A DNA stretch of 64,000 nt from Haliea sp. E1-2-M8 (GTDB lineage: Bacteria > Pseudomonadota > Gammaproteobacteria > Pseudomonadales > Halieaceae): contig NZ_JAUTDR010000003.1 of the NCBI RefSeq assembly GCF_030649675.1, forward strand, positions 62,001-126,000, in the 5' to 3' direction. The notes beneath the pieces were generated by a model, which saw nothing but the letters and a program-made list of their open reading frames with translations, had not been told where the DNA came from and did not search any database. The translations under genes and the position numbers were made by a program. Of the stretch, positions 28,727-37,819 are shown piece by piece; position 1 is the first letter of the stretch, and the number at the start of each line of letters is the position of its first letter.

Positions 28727-29167
28727 TTGAGCCTGGCGGCACTGACAGCGCTGTTTGTCACAGCCTTTGGCGCGGCAACGCTGCTTCCCCTGCAGTCCGA
28801 GGCCGTTCTCGTTGGCTTGCTGCTTCAGGGTGAGCATCCGGTCTCCCTCCTCCTGGCCGTGGCTACTGCGGGCAATGTGCTGGGCGCCATCGTCAACTGG
28901 TGGCTGGGTCGCTATATCGAACACTGGCGGGAGAGGCGCTGGTTTCCTGTCAGCGGGTCTACACTTGACCGGGCGCAGGTGAGATATCATCGTTACGGTC
29001 GCTGGTCCCTGCTGTTGTCCTGGGCGCCAATTATCGGCGATCCGCTGACCCTGGTCGCGGGCGTGATGAAGGAGCCGTTCTGGAGCTTTCTGCTGCTTGT
29101 AATCCTGGCCAAGGCGGGGCGTTACCTGGCACTTGCGGCCGCAGTCCTCGGCCTGGGGTGGTGGTAA
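28727..29167 (+). CDS. yqaA: YqaA-like DedA/SNARE-associated membrane protein
   Basis: An inner membrane protein of 146 residues related to E. coli YqaA in the DedA-like group. It shows FGAATLLPLQSEAVLVGLL, GNVLGAIVNWWLGRY and LLSWAPIIGDPLTLVAG, with Gly/Pro-rich re-entrant loops. TTG 28727 aligns with the YqaA start and has AAAAGGG upstream; TTG 28694 is an alternative. DedA-type proteins are linked to lipid flipping and envelope stability, but the role of YqaA itself is unclear. It follows ygfX by 13 bases. Confidence 0.82.
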   Translation: MSLAALTALFVTAFGAATLLPLQSEAVLVGLLLQGEHPVSLLLAVATAGNVLGAIVNWWLGRYIEHWRERRWFPVSGSTLDRAQVRYHRYGRWSLLLSWAPIIGDPLTLVAGVMKEPFWSFLLLVILAKAGRYLALAAAVLGLGWW

Positions 29168-29219
29168 GCCCACGCAGCCTGCCGCAGATAAAAACATCTG
29201 TTCCCGAGGATGGCAGTGT

Positions 29220-29864
29220 ATGAACACCTTTACCTCGACGAAGTTGCTCTTGCTGCTGCCCCTGCTGGCCGGGCTGCTGAGCGGCTGCGGCGCGACGATC
29301 CTGCCGCCGACTTCAGTGGAACAGCCACGCGCCGTCTATTTTCTCCAGCATGCCCGCCACAGCTCGCTGCTGCTGACCGCCGCCGATAGCAGTCGGATGC
29401 GCTACGCCTACGGCGACTGGGCCTGGTATGTCGAGGGACGGGAAGGTTTGTACAGTGGTGCCCGAGCCCTGCTGTGGCCGAGCCGGGCGGCGTTGGGGCG
29501 CTTGTCGTTACCGCCGGGGCAAGATGGAGAACTGCTTGAGCATGTGATCGGCGTCGGCATTGATCGCGCCCACTGTTTGCGGCTGGAGGCGGAGCTGGTC
29601 GACCGGTTACTTGCGGAGCTGGATGCCCAGTATCGCGCCGGAGAAGTGCCACCTCAATTCAATGCCACTCGCAACCTGCACTTCGTCAGACACCCGCGGG
29701 CCTACACTTTGCTGCACAATTCCAACCAGGTCACCGCGAGCTGGCTGCGTGACCTTGGGGTGCAGGTGCGTGGCAACCCGGCGTTGGGGGGCTGGGAGCT
29801 CAATGCCTCGTCGAGGGACGCCGCAGCTGACGCTGATTTCACTGAGGGCGCCAGATGTCCATGA
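29220..29864 (+). CDS. Unrecognised lipoprotein
   Basis: A 214-residue protein with a lipoprotein signal (hydrophobic residues 8-21, lipobox LLSGC), so the mature part should be membrane-anchored outside the cytoplasm. The rest has an ordered, globular look: AVYFLQHARHSSLLL, RYAYGDWAWYVEG and HNSNQVTASWLRDLG. The H-x-S-L start and YGDW/ALLWPS features faintly recall DUF2459-type proteins, but I do not claim this. ATG 29220 lies 52 bases after yqaA and 123 bases before the P450 gene. Confidence 0.7.
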   Translation: MNTFTSTKLLLLLPLLAGLLSGCGATILPPTSVEQPRAVYFLQHARHSSLLLTAADSSRMRYAYGDWAWYVEGREGLYSGARALLWPSRAALGRLSLPPGQDGELLEHVIGVGIDRAHCLRLEAELVDRLLAELDAQYRAGEVPPQFNATRNLHFVRHPRAYTLLHNSNQVTASWLRDLGVQVRGNPALGGWELNASSRDAAADADFTEGARCP

Positions 29865-29987
29865 ATGCACTGGCTGTGTAGACTCATGACTGATGACAAA
29901 AGGACATCGCATCCAACAGAAAGAGACAAGGCGACGCATGCACGCGCGTCTCCTTTAAGCGATAGTATTCGCGGGGAGGCGAAACTA

Positions 29988-31211
29988 ATGGCTTCCGTAC
30001 TGACTAATGCCAGAGCCCTGTTCAGCGCGGAAGCGCTGGAAAATCCCTACCCTCTATACACGACCATGCGTTCCCTGGGGCCGGTGTGCCAACTTGGCAG
30101 CACCCGTGCCTTCTTCGTGGGAACCCACGCCGCGGTGACAGAAGTGGTCATGCGACACGAGGACTTTTCTGCCAACCTGGAGCGGATGCTGGTGCGTGGC
30201 GATGACGGCAAGCCGCGGGTATTCGATCTGGCCGGCGCCGGTCATGCCAGCAATGTACTCGCCACCGCGGATGAACCCGAACACGCGGTGCACCGGCGCA
30301 TGCTGGTGCAGCCCCTGAAGGCCGCTGCTATCGCCGCCCTGGAGCCGGCCATGCGTGCACTCGCCGCGGAGCGCGTAGATTCGCTGGTGGCGGCGGGCGG
30401 TGGGGACTTCTGTGCCGCCCTGGCCGAGCCCTTGCCCGCCTGGGTTGTGAGCAGGTTGCTGGGCCTGGGCGACCATGCGCTGGAGGCGGTTCAGCGCTGG
30501 GCGATGATGGGCGGAGACTTTCTTGCAGGTACGCTGGATGCCGACCGCCTGGCGACGGTGCTGACCGAGACCGGGCATCAGCACGCCTACCTTGAGGCAC
30601 ATCTTGATGCGGTAGCGGGGTCACACGATGATTCGCTGACGGCCGTGCTGGCCGGCGCGGTCGAGAGTGGGCTGATCACCAAGCAACAGGCGGTGGGCAT
30701 GCTGGTGATTCTGTTCGGCGCCGCCGGGGAGTCCACGGCCAGTCTCCTGGGTTCGGCCGTGCGCCTGTTCGCCGAAGATGCGGAGTTGCAGCAGCGCCTG
30801 CGAGTCGATCCCGGTCTGATCCCCGGATTTCTGGAAGAGGTAGTTCGGTTGGAGACCCCTTTCAAGTTTCACTACCGCGTGGTGCGCCGTGAAACCCGGC
30901 TCTGTGGAACTGTGCTGAAGCCCGATGATTTGTTAGTGGTGAGCTGGGCCGCTGCCAACCGGGACCCGGAGCAGTGGCCCGATCCGGAAATACTGCTTTT
31001 GGAACGGCCCGCGGGTGCGCGCCATCTCGGGTTCGGCTACGGCATACACTTCTGTATCGGCGCGCCGCTGGCTCGCCTCGAAGCGCGCGTGGCGCTGGAG
31101 GAGCTGCTGGCGCGCAGCCGCCGTATCGCGCTGGATGCCGCCCGTTCGCCCGAACATGTGCCGAGCCTGTTTGTGCGTCGGTTGCGGTATTTGTATCTGA
31201 AGATGACATGA
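29988..31211 (+). CDS. Cytochrome P450
   Basis: A soluble bacterial-type P450 of 407 residues. The I-helix oxygen motif appears as AAGEST, the ExxR motif as EVVR, and the haem loop as FGYGIHFCIG with the cysteine ligand, so it should bind haem and monooxygenate a substrate. ATG 29988 follows GGGGAGG; the longer frame to 29865 has no support. No ferredoxin or reductase gene lies beside it, so electron partners must be elsewhere. The substrate is unknown; many marine relatives act on terpenoids, sterols or fatty acids. Confidence 0.95.
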   Translation: MASVLTNARALFSAEALENPYPLYTTMRSLGPVCQLGSTRAFFVGTHAAVTEVVMRHEDFSANLERMLVRGDDGKPRVFDLAGAGHASNVLATADEPEHAVHRRMLVQPLKAAAIAALEPAMRALAAERVDSLVAAGGGDFCAALAEPLPAWVVSRLLGLGDHALEAVQRWAMMGGDFLAGTLDADRLATVLTETGHQHAYLEAHLDAVAGSHDDSLTAVLAGAVESGLITKQQAVGMLVILFGAAGESTASLLGSAVRLFAEDAELQQRLRVDPGLIPGFLEEVVRLETPFKFHYRVVRRETRLCGTVLKPDDLLVVSWAAANRDPEQWPDPEILLLERPAGARHLGFGYGIHFCIGAPLARLEARVALEELLARSRRIALDAARSPEHVPSLFVRRLRYLYLKMT

Positions 31212-31340
31212 CAGGAATCTTGTGTTGACGCTGTCGCCATCGGAGCGGGAGGGCGATTCGCTTGCTGTCCCGCAGAAGTGCCCGGATGAGCTATCATCAA
31301 ACGAGTTTGTTTGTACCGACTGACGGGGAGAATCCGGGCC

Positions 31341-31988
31341 ATGAACCTGCCGTTTCCTGACCGCGCCAGCGCCGGCCGCAGGCTGGCTGCAGCGCTGGAA
31401 TCCTATCGCGGGCGAGACCCTCTCATCGTCCTCGCCCTGCCTCGTGGCGGGGTGCCGGTGGCGGCAGAGGTTGTGGCTCACATCGGCGGCAGCCTGGATG
31501 TCATGATAGTCCGCAAGCTGGGCTTGCCCGGCCAGGATGAACTTGCCATGGGCGCCATTGCCAGCGGCGGTATTCGCATCCTCAATCAGGAGCTGATTGC
31601 ACAGGCGGCGATCAGCGAGGCTGCGTTGCAGGCGGTAACCGCGCGGGAAAGACTGGAGCTCGCCAGGCGCGAGCGGGTGTTCCGCGGCGAGCGCCCGTGG
31701 CCAGAACTGCACGGTGCTACGGTGATTCTTGTGGATGACGGCCTGGCCACCGGCGCCAGCATGCGTGCGGCGGTGTCCGCAGTCCGCGAGTTCCAGCCGC
31801 GGGAGGTCGTGGTCGCGGTACCGGTGGCGCCGCCGGACACCATCCGGGTACTGCGTGGGCAGGCGGATGCCGTCGTGTGCCTGGAAACCCCGGAACCGTT
31901 CCGCGCGATCGGCCTGTGGTACGGCGATTTCACCCAGGTCGCGGACGCGGAGGTGCGCCGCATCCTGCAGCGCTGCTGGACACAATGA
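31341..31988 (+). CDS. Phosphoribosyltransferase family protein
   Basis: A 215-residue type I phosphoribosyltransferase-fold protein. The PRPP-binding loop is clear as VILVDDGLATGAS, and LALPRGGVPVAAEV near the N-terminus matches a family often paired with alpha/beta hydrolases. The base or partner it acts on is unknown. It starts at ATG 31341 (the frame is open from 31311) and precedes the hydrolase by 9 bases. It opens a compact set ending in a convergent PRPP synthetase. Confidence 0.88.
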   Translation: MNLPFPDRASAGRRLAAALESYRGRDPLIVLALPRGGVPVAAEVVAHIGGSLDVMIVRKLGLPGQDELAMGAIASGGIRILNQELIAQAAISEAALQAVTARERLELARRERVFRGERPWPELHGATVILVDDGLATGASMRAAVSAVREFQPREVVVAVPVAPPDTIRVLRGQADAVVCLETPEPFRAIGLWYGDFTQVADAEVRRILQRCWTQ

Positions 31989-31997
31989 GGTACTGGC

Positions 31998-32684
31998 ATG
32001 ACAAGTGAGAATGGTGGCAGCTCCGAGACCGTCAGTCTGGCCTTGTCCGATGCTGTTCTGGAGGGGGCGCTGGTGCTGCCGGCCGGGTCGGTGGGGGTGG
32101 TCGCCTTCGCCCATGGCAGCGGCAGCAGCCGGTTCAGCTCCCGCAACCAGGCCGTGGCCCGCTATCTGAACGAGGCCGGTCTGGGCACACTGTTGTTCGA
32201 CCTGCTGAGCCGGGAGGAAAACCAGGTAGACGAGGTCACCCGGGAATTCCGTTTTGACATCCCCCTGATCGGCAGGCGCATGAGCGAGGCGGTCCAGTGG
32301 CTTGCGCGGCAGCCGCAGACAATGAGCTTGCGGCTGGGGTTATTCGGTGCCAGCACGGGAGCGGCGGCCGCGCTGGTGGCGGCGGCGGAAAACCCCGGCC
32401 AGGTGCAGGCGGTGGTGTCCCGGGGCGGGCGGCCCGATCTGGCCGCCGGGTTGCTGCCCATGGTGCAAGCGCCCACGCTGCTGATTGTGGGTGGCCTGGA
32501 CAGGGAGGTGATAGAACTCAACCGGGCGGCCGCTGCCGGCCTGCGCTGCGAACACGCAGTGGAAATTGTTCCCGGTGCCACGCACCTGTTCGCCGAAGCG
32601 GGGACCCTGGATCGGGTCCAGCAGCTGGCTGCGGACTGGTTTCTGCGTCATCTGGCAACCCCCGGGCAGCCCCCCTGGCGATGA
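31998..32684 (+). CDS. Alpha/beta hydrolase, dienelactone-hydrolase-like
   Basis: A 228-residue alpha/beta hydrolase. The nucleophile elbow reads LFGASTGAAAAL with Ser, a likely acid residue lies in VGGLDREVIEL, and the base in GATHLF. It lacks a signal peptide. Proteins of this kind often lie beside phosphoribosyltransferases of the type found just upstream, so the two may work in one pathway, but the substrate is unknown. It overlaps the next gene by 4 bases (ATGA). Confidence 0.86.
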   Translation: MTSENGGSSETVSLALSDAVLEGALVLPAGSVGVVAFAHGSGSSRFSSRNQAVARYLNEAGLGTLLFDLLSREENQVDEVTREFRFDIPLIGRRMSEAVQWLARQPQTMSLRLGLFGASTGAAAALVAAAENPGQVQAVVSRGGRPDLAAGLLPMVQAPTLLIVGGLDREVIELNRAAAAGLRCEHAVEIVPGATHLFAEAGTLDRVQQLAADWFLRHLATPGQPPWR

Positions 32685-33688
32685 CGGCCCCGGCCCAGCC
32701 CCGGCTCGAGGACAAGATCGCCTTCCTTGCCGCTGCCAGTAGCTACCCCGGTTACCGTGGAGAGGTCGCCGTGGTGGAGACGCATCTGTCCCTGATATTC
32801 ATGACCCGGGAACGGGCTTACAAGCTGAAAAAGCCCGTGCGCCGTGCGCTGATTGATTTCACCGGCATCGACGCCCGCTACCGTAATTGCCTGGAAGAAC
32901 TGCGGCTCAACCGGCGCCTGGGTGGGGACACCTATATCGGCATCGAACCCCTGTGCCTGTTGCCGGGTGGCCGGCTGCACCTGGGCCGCGGCGGTGTGCC
33001 GGTGGACTGGCTGGTGGTGATGCGGCGCCTCCCCGAGCAGGCCATGCTGGACAACCAGATCCGGGCAGGCCGGCTGGATGGTGAGGCCCTGGCGCAGGCG
33101 GCGGCGCTACTGGCGCGCTTTTATCAGGCCGAAGAGCCGGTTGCAATGACTGGCGAGCAGTACCGGCAGCGGCTTGTCGACAATGTGACACAGCTGTTCG
33201 CGGAGCTGGAGTCCTTTCCCCTGCCGGCGGATGCACTGCGTTCCCTGCGCCAGGGTCAGCTCACCCTGCTGGAGACCCACGGTGAACTCTTTGCCGCCCG
33301 TGCCCGGCAGGGGATGATCCTGGAAGCCCACGGCGACCTGCGCCCCGAGCACCTGTGCCTGAGTCATCCACCGGTGATCATCGACTGCCTGGAATTCAGT
33401 CGCGACCTGCGCCTGCAGGATCGGGCGGACGAACTGGTATTCCTGGCCATGGAGTGCGACAAACTGGGCGCGCCCGAGGTGGGGGAGACAGTGTTCAGAG
33501 TCTATGGCGAGATTACGGGCGACTGGCCGCAGGCGCCCTTGCTGGACCTCTACCGGCGCTACCGGGCCTGTATTCGCGCCAGGCTCTGCGCCGGGCATCT
33601 GGGCGATGTGCCGGAGGTACAGGCTGAACACTGGTTGCGGCGGGCGCGGGAGTATCTCGGCCTGGCCGTGGAGTACACCCGCGGCTAG
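32681..33688 (+). CDS. COG2187-like aminoglycoside-phosphotransferase-fold protein
   Basis: A 335-residue protein of the predicted phosphotransferase group COG2187. It shows VETHLSLIFMTRERAYKLKK (the nucleotide-binding Lys region), the catalytic loop as EAHGDLRPEHLCL and the metal-binding Asp in IIDCLEFSRDLR. The C-terminal P-loop kinase domain found in some fusions is absent. It probably phosphorylates a small molecule, but antibiotic resistance should not be assumed. ATG 32681 overlaps the hydrolase stop; the longer frame to 32297 lies inside that gene. Its stop overlaps that of the convergent PRPP synthetase by 4 bases. Confidence 0.82.
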   Translation: MTAPAQPRLEDKIAFLAAASSYPGYRGEVAVVETHLSLIFMTRERAYKLKKPVRRALIDFTGIDARYRNCLEELRLNRRLGGDTYIGIEPLCLLPGGRLHLGRGGVPVDWLVVMRRLPEQAMLDNQIRAGRLDGEALAQAAALLARFYQAEEPVAMTGEQYRQRLVDNVTQLFAELESFPLPADALRSLRQGQLTLLETHGELFAARARQGMILEAHGDLRPEHLCLSHPPVIIDCLEFSRDLRLQDRADELVFLAMECDKLGAPEVGETVFRVYGEITGDWPQAPLLDLYRRYRACIRARLCAGHLGDVPEVQAEHWLRRAREYLGLAVEYTRG

Positions 33689-34677
33689 TCCTCGGCCAGG
33701 TCCAAAGCCGCCAGCGAGCCCCCCTGGTGCAGGCGGCGTATGGCTTCGCCTATCAGCGGAGCTACCGTCACCGTGACTATTTTGTTTTGCCGCAGTGATT
33801 GCGGTTGCAGTGCGGCTGGCAGGCTGTCGCTTACCAGCAAGTGGTTCAGGGGTGGGGTCGCCAGAGCGCTCTCGGCGCCGGGACCAAATACACCGTGGCT
33901 GGCGATGGCGTCGACCTGACTCGCCCCCTGTGCACGAAACGCCTCGGCGGCCCGCTGCAGGGTGCTCCCGCTGGCGACAAGGTCGTCCACGATCAGTACC
34001 CGGCGCCCGGACACTGCGCCCACTACTGTGGCACCGCTGAGTTTGCCGCTGCTGCGGTGTTTTTCCATGAAAGCGCTGGCCACGGGCCTGCCCAGGCGCC
34101 GCTCCAGGGCCTGGCGAAACAGCTCAGCCCGCTTGACGCCGCCGATATCCGGGGAGGCCACGGTAATCTGCTCTTCACCCAGCCCGGCAAGGCAGTACTT
34201 GATGAAAGCATCGTGCGCTGACAGGTGGACGGTGCGGCAGCGAAAGGCATTGTCAAAAGCAGCGCGGCTATGCACGTCCATGGTCACCACCTGATCCACG
34301 CCCATCGCCTCCAGCAGCTGGGCCAGGTAGCGGGAGGTGACCGGGTCACGGGGCTTGGTTTTCCGCTCCTTGCGCGCATAGCAGAGGTAGGGAATCACCG
34401 CAGTGACACTTGCAGCCCCGTTTTCCCGGAAACAGCCGAGCATGAACAGCAGTCGCACCAGCCGGTCGTTGAGGCTGAGCTGTTTGTCGCCATAGAGGGA
34501 CTGCACCACATAGACATCCCGCTGGCGAACGCTTTCCAGGGGGCGGATCTTGTGTTCTCCGTCTTCGAAATCGCGTTCCTCGTGCGTCCCCAGGGGGATT
34601 CCGAGTAGGTCCGCAACCCGGCCGGCGAAGTCTGCGCCGCTACGCAGGCTGAACAGAACGGGATCCGGTTTCGACAT
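33685..34677 (-). CDS. Ribose-phosphate pyrophosphokinase-like enzyme
   Basis: Makes PRPP from ribose 5-phosphate and ATP. The 330 residues carry FEDGEHKIRPLESV near the N-terminus, VIPYLCYARKERK, TMDVHSRAAF and the PRPP loop VLIVDDLVASGS. It appears to be a divergent second copy rather than the housekeeping Prs, since it sits with an accessory phosphoribosyltransferase, hydrolase and kinase. That reading is inference from context. It lies 87 bases downstream of the nitroreductase-family gene on the minus strand. Confidence 0.88.
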   Translation of the reverse strand: MSKPDPVLFSLRSGADFAGRVADLLGIPLGTHEERDFEDGEHKIRPLESVRQRDVYVVQSLYGDKQLSLNDRLVRLLFMLGCFRENGAASVTAVIPYLCYARKERKTKPRDPVTSRYLAQLLEAMGVDQVVTMDVHSRAAFDNAFRCRTVHLSAHDAFIKYCLAGLGEEQITVASPDIGGVKRAELFRQALERRLGRPVASAFMEKHRSSGKLSGATVVGAVSGRRVLIVDDLVASGSTLQRAAEAFRAQGASQVDAIASHGVFGPGAESALATPPLNHLLVSDSLPAALQPQSLRQNKIVTVTVAPLIGEAIRRLHQGGSLAALDLAED

Positions 34678-34764
34678 CAGAGAACCCCCCGCCGTGGTGC
34701 CGTGATACCGGCTGGGTCAGACCAGGCTCGCTGGCGGCTGTCCCGCCCGGGATTGGTGCCTGGG

Positions 34765-35217
34765 TCAGATTCGCTCCAGTACCACCACCGGAATCTGCCG
34801 ATCGGTCTTCGCCTGATAGTCGGTATAGGGCGCATAGTAGTCCACCATCAGCTGCCACAGCCGCTCGCGCTCCTCACCCTCCGCGTCGCGCGCCCGTGCC
34901 TTGAAGCTGTCGCTGGCGACCTGGACCTCCACCTCTGGATTGGCCTCCAGGTTAAAATACCAGGCGGGATGGGCCGGAGAGCCACCCTTGGAGGCGATCA
35001 CGCAGTAGCCACCGTCGCCGGTGGGGCGGTAGATCAGGGGCAGGGTCAGCTCCTTGCCGGATTTGCGCCCGGTAGTGGTGAGCAGCAGGGTGGTCAGCAT
35101 GCCTTCGCCACCGCCCAGTGAGGCATCCCAGTAATGGCCGGCCTCGGGGTCGCGGCGATAGAGTTCAATGTGCTCTTTGATCCAGTCAGGCAGGGAGTCT
35201 GGGATTTGTTCACTCAT
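34765..35217 (-). CDS. Deazaflavin-dependent nitroreductase family protein (DDN/DUF385-like)
   Basis: A 150-residue split-barrel protein of the family that includes mycobacterial Ddn, whose members use F420H2 (some bind other flavins or lipids). Family features are LLLTTTGRKSGKELTLPLIY, GGYCVIASKGGSPAHPAWYFNL and VEVQVASDSFKARARD. ATG 35217 gives the usual length. It lies between nadB and the PRPP synthetase on the minus strand, about 8.5 kb from the F420 operon. Given that operon, F420H2-dependent reduction of an unknown substrate is likely but not proven. Confidence 0.9.
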   Translation of the reverse strand: MSEQIPDSLPDWIKEHIELYRRDPEAGHYWDASLGGGEGMLTTLLLTTTGRKSGKELTLPLIYRPTGDGGYCVIASKGGSPAHPAWYFNLEANPEVEVQVASDSFKARARDAEGEERERLWQLMVDYYAPYTDYQAKTDRQIPVVVLERI

Positions 35218-35287
35218 GGCTATCGCTCCGGTTCAGGGGTGTCACAACAGCATAGCGCGGTGCGCGCTGGATACAAGGAGCGGCGTG

Positions 35288-36859
35288 CTAGGGTACCAGC
35301 ACCGTATCCGCCGCCTCCGGCAGCAAGTCGGGATAGTCGAGCGTGAAGTGCAAGCCACGGCTCTCCTTGCGGGCCTGGGCGCAGCGGATCATCAGCTCCG
35401 CTACCATGGCCAGGTTGCGCAATTCCAGCAGGTCGTTGCTGACCTTGTAGTTACTGTAGTACTCGTTTATTTCAGCCTGCAGCAGGGCAATCCGGTGCTC
35501 TGCCCGGGCCAGGCGCTTGTTGGTACGCACGATCCCGACGTAGTCCCACATGAAGCGGCGCAGCTCGTCCCAGTTGTGCGAGATCACCACGTCCTCGTCG
35601 GAGTCGGTAACCTGACTTTCGTCCCAGGCTGCAGCGGGATGAGGCTGCGGCGCGCGGTCGATGGTGGCGGCGATATCGGCGGCGGCGGATTCAGCGTAGA
35701 CAATGCACTCCAGCAGAGAGTTGCTGGCCATGCGGTTGGCCCCGTGCAGGCCGGTGCTGGAGGCCTCGCCGATGACATAGAGACCCTCCACATCACTGCG
35801 CCCGGCAGTATCCACCACCACGCCGCCGCAGGTGTAGTGGGCTGCGGGAACCACGGGGATGGGCTCGCGCCCGATGTCTATACCCAGCTCGAGGCAGCGG
35901 GCGCTGATGGTGGGAAAGTGCTCCTCCAGGAAGTCTCGCGACTTGTGGGAGATGTCCAGGTAGACACAGTCGATACCCAGGCGCTTCATCTCGTGGTCGA
36001 TGGCGCGGGCGACGATATCCCGCGGCGCCAGTTCGCCCCGTGAGTCAAACCGGTCCATGAAGCGGCTGCCATCGGGCAACAGCAGTTTGCCGCCCTCGCC
36101 GCGGATGGCCTCGGTGATGAGGAAGGACTTCGCCTTCGGGTGGTACAGGCAGGTGGGGTGAAACTGGTTGAATTCCAGGTTGGCGACCCGGCAACCCGCG
36201 CGCCAGGCGATGGCGATGCCGTCGCCGCTGGCGCCGTCGGGGTTGCTGGTATAAAGATAGGCCTTGCTGGCGCCGCCGGTGGCGAGCACCACCGCCCTGG
36301 CCTGGAACAGTTCCACCCGGTCGCTGCGCCGATCGAAGATATAGGCACCTTCGCAGCGCCCCTCGTGCTGGACCAGATCCACCGCGACCCGGTGCGGGAA
36401 CACCTCGATGTTGTCCGCCGCCAGTACCCGCTCAGTGAGCACCTCGGAAATTGCCCGGCCGGTCCGGTCCGCAGCGTGGATGATGCGGCGGTGGCTGTGG
36501 CCACCTTCCATGGCGAGGTGGAATTCCTTGGCGGCATCCGGCAGGTGGTCGAAGTCCACCCCCTGGTCCACCAGCCACTCGACACAGCTGCGGCTGTTGC
36601 TGACGGTAAAGCGCACCGCCTCCTCGTCGCAGAGGCCGGCTCCCGCCACCAGCGTGTCGGCGACGTGTGACTCCACGGTGTCCTCTGAGTCCAGCACGGC
36701 TGCCATTCCGCCCTGGGCCCAGTAGGTGGAGCCCTGGTTGAGATCGCCCTTGGAAAGCAGGGCGATACGCAGATGGGAGGGCAGGCGCAGGGCGGCACTG
36801 AGGCCTGCGGCACCGCTGCCAACGATGAGAACGTCGTGCTGGAATGAGTTGCTGGACAT
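35288..36859 (-). CDS. nadB: L-aspartate oxidase NadB
   Basis: A flavoprotein that oxidises aspartate to iminoaspartate, the first step of NAD synthesis. The 523 residues begin with the FAD motif [15 protein letters not shown] and contain [45 protein letters not shown], the [17 protein letters not shown] block and [15 protein letters not shown], typical of NadB. It is divergent from rpoE with a 267-base gap, the arrangement also seen in E. coli and pseudomonads. No clear ribosome site precedes ATG 36859. Confidence 0.97.
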   Translation of the reverse strand: MSSNSFQHDVLIVGSGAAGLSAALRLPSHLRIALLSKGDLNQGSTYWAQGGMAAVLDSEDTVESHVADTLVAGAGLCDEEAVRFTVSNSRSCVEWLVDQGVDFDHLPDAAKEFHLAMEGGHSHRRIIHAADRTGRAISEVLTERVLAADNIEVFPHRVAVDLVQHEGRCEGAYIFDRRSDRVELFQARAVVLATGGASKAYLYTSNPDGASGDGIAIAWRAGCRVANLEFNQFHPTCLYHPKAKSFLITEAIRGEGGKLLLPDGSRFMDRFDSRGELAPRDIVARAIDHEMKRLGIDCVYLDISHKSRDFLEEHFPTISARCLELGIDIGREPIPVVPAAHYTCGGVVVDTAGRSDVEGLYVIGEASSTGLHGANRMASNSLLECIVYAESAAADIAATIDRAPQPHPAAAWDESQVTDSDEDVVISHNWDELRRFMWDYVGIVRTNKRLARAEHRIALLQAEINEYYSNYKVSNDLLELRNLAMVAELMIRCAQARKESRGLHFTLDYPDLLPEAADTVLVP

Positions 36860-36993
36860 GAGAATGGTGCTTGCTGCCTCTGGGTGCTGAAATATATTAT
36901 GTGTCTCAATAACTTACGTAGCGTAAAATACGGCAGGTCACCGGCACAGCGAGTATAAACGAGGTGCCCCGGATTAAGGAAATGCAGGATTGC

Positions 36994-37021
36994 GGAACTT
37001 TTGTGGTGTCAGAACCTCATA
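36994..37021 (+). promoter_or_regulatory. Sigma-E-type promoter of rpoE
   Basis: GGAACTT at 36994-37000, a 16-base spacer and TCATA at 37017-37021 match the sigma-E consensus (GGAACTT, 15-17 bases, TCxxA). The start would be near 37028, about 99 bases before the rpoE start codon. This fits the known self-activation of rpoE operons in gammaproteobacteria. Confidence 0.75.
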
Positions 37022-37126
37022 CAGGCAGCACGGTATGGGTGTAGAAGCATCTGTGGCCGGCGGCGGAGCTAGCGGCCAGGATGGGCTGTGGACCAAACTG
37101 TCATGAATCAGGGAAGGAGTCAGGAC

Positions 37127-37711
37127 ATGACAGCGGCACCACCAACGGACCAGCAGCTCGTCGCCAGGGTGCAGAAAGGCGATTCCCGTGCTTTCGACAT
37201 GCTGGTGCTGAAGTACCAGCACAAGATACTGGGTTTGATCAGCCGCTATGTACACGATTCCGACGAGGTTCAGGATGTCGCCCAGGAGGCCTTTATCAAG
37301 GCCTATCGCGCGCTGCCGCGATTTCGAGGTGATAGCGCCTTCTATACCTGGCTTTATCGGATTGCGATCAACACCGCCAAGAATCACCTCGTCGCGAGAT
37401 CCCGGCGTCCGCCTGGCTCGGATGTGGAGATCGGCGATGCCGAATATTTCGAAGGCGGGGGCGCGCTGCGGGAGATCGAAACTCCGGAGACAGCCCTGTT
37501 TGGTGCCGAGCTCAAGCAGGTGGTAGAGCGGGCGATCAAGGATTTGCCTGATGATTTGCGTACAGCGGTAACTTTGCGCGAGTTTGATGGTCTCACTTAT
37601 GAGGACATTGCCGAGATCATGGATTGTCCTGTCGGTACCGTCCGGTCGCGGATCTTTCGCGCCCGCGAGGCCATCGACAAGAAAGTGCGGGAGCAGATCG
37701 ACGGTGTGTAG
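37127..37711 (+). CDS. rpoE: RNA polymerase sigma factor RpoE (AlgU)
   Basis: The envelope-stress ECF sigma factor. The 195 residues show region 2 (DEVQDVAQEAFIKAYRALPRF is the core, about residues 44-64) and region 4 with LTYEDIAEIMDCPVGTVRSR, which reads the -35. ATG 37127 was chosen over the earlier GTG because AAGGAG lies 7 bases upstream and the length fits E. coli RpoE. It heads rpoE-rseA-mucB-rseC-mucD, is held inactive by RseA, and has a sigma-E-type promoter of its own. Confidence 0.97.
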   Translation: MTAAPPTDQQLVARVQKGDSRAFDMLVLKYQHKILGLISRYVHDSDEVQDVAQEAFIKAYRALPRFRGDSAFYTWLYRIAINTAKNHLVARSRRPPGSDVEIGDAEYFEGGGALREIETPETALFGAELKQVVERAIKDLPDDLRTAVTLREFDGLTYEDIAEIMDCPVGTVRSRIFRAREAIDKKVREQIDGV

Positions 37712-37819
37712 TGTCAGCGACTTCAGCGGCAACAATATCAGCAGAGTGGAACCGGCCATGGCAATAGTTCGCAGCAGCAATCATTCGATATACGTGAAGC
37801 AAAGCGGAGGGCCGGCATT

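Noticed and set aside
31278-31306. Possible FNR box near the P450 gene end (...ATCAA)
   Set aside because: Only one half site matches; the left half does not fit TTGAT.
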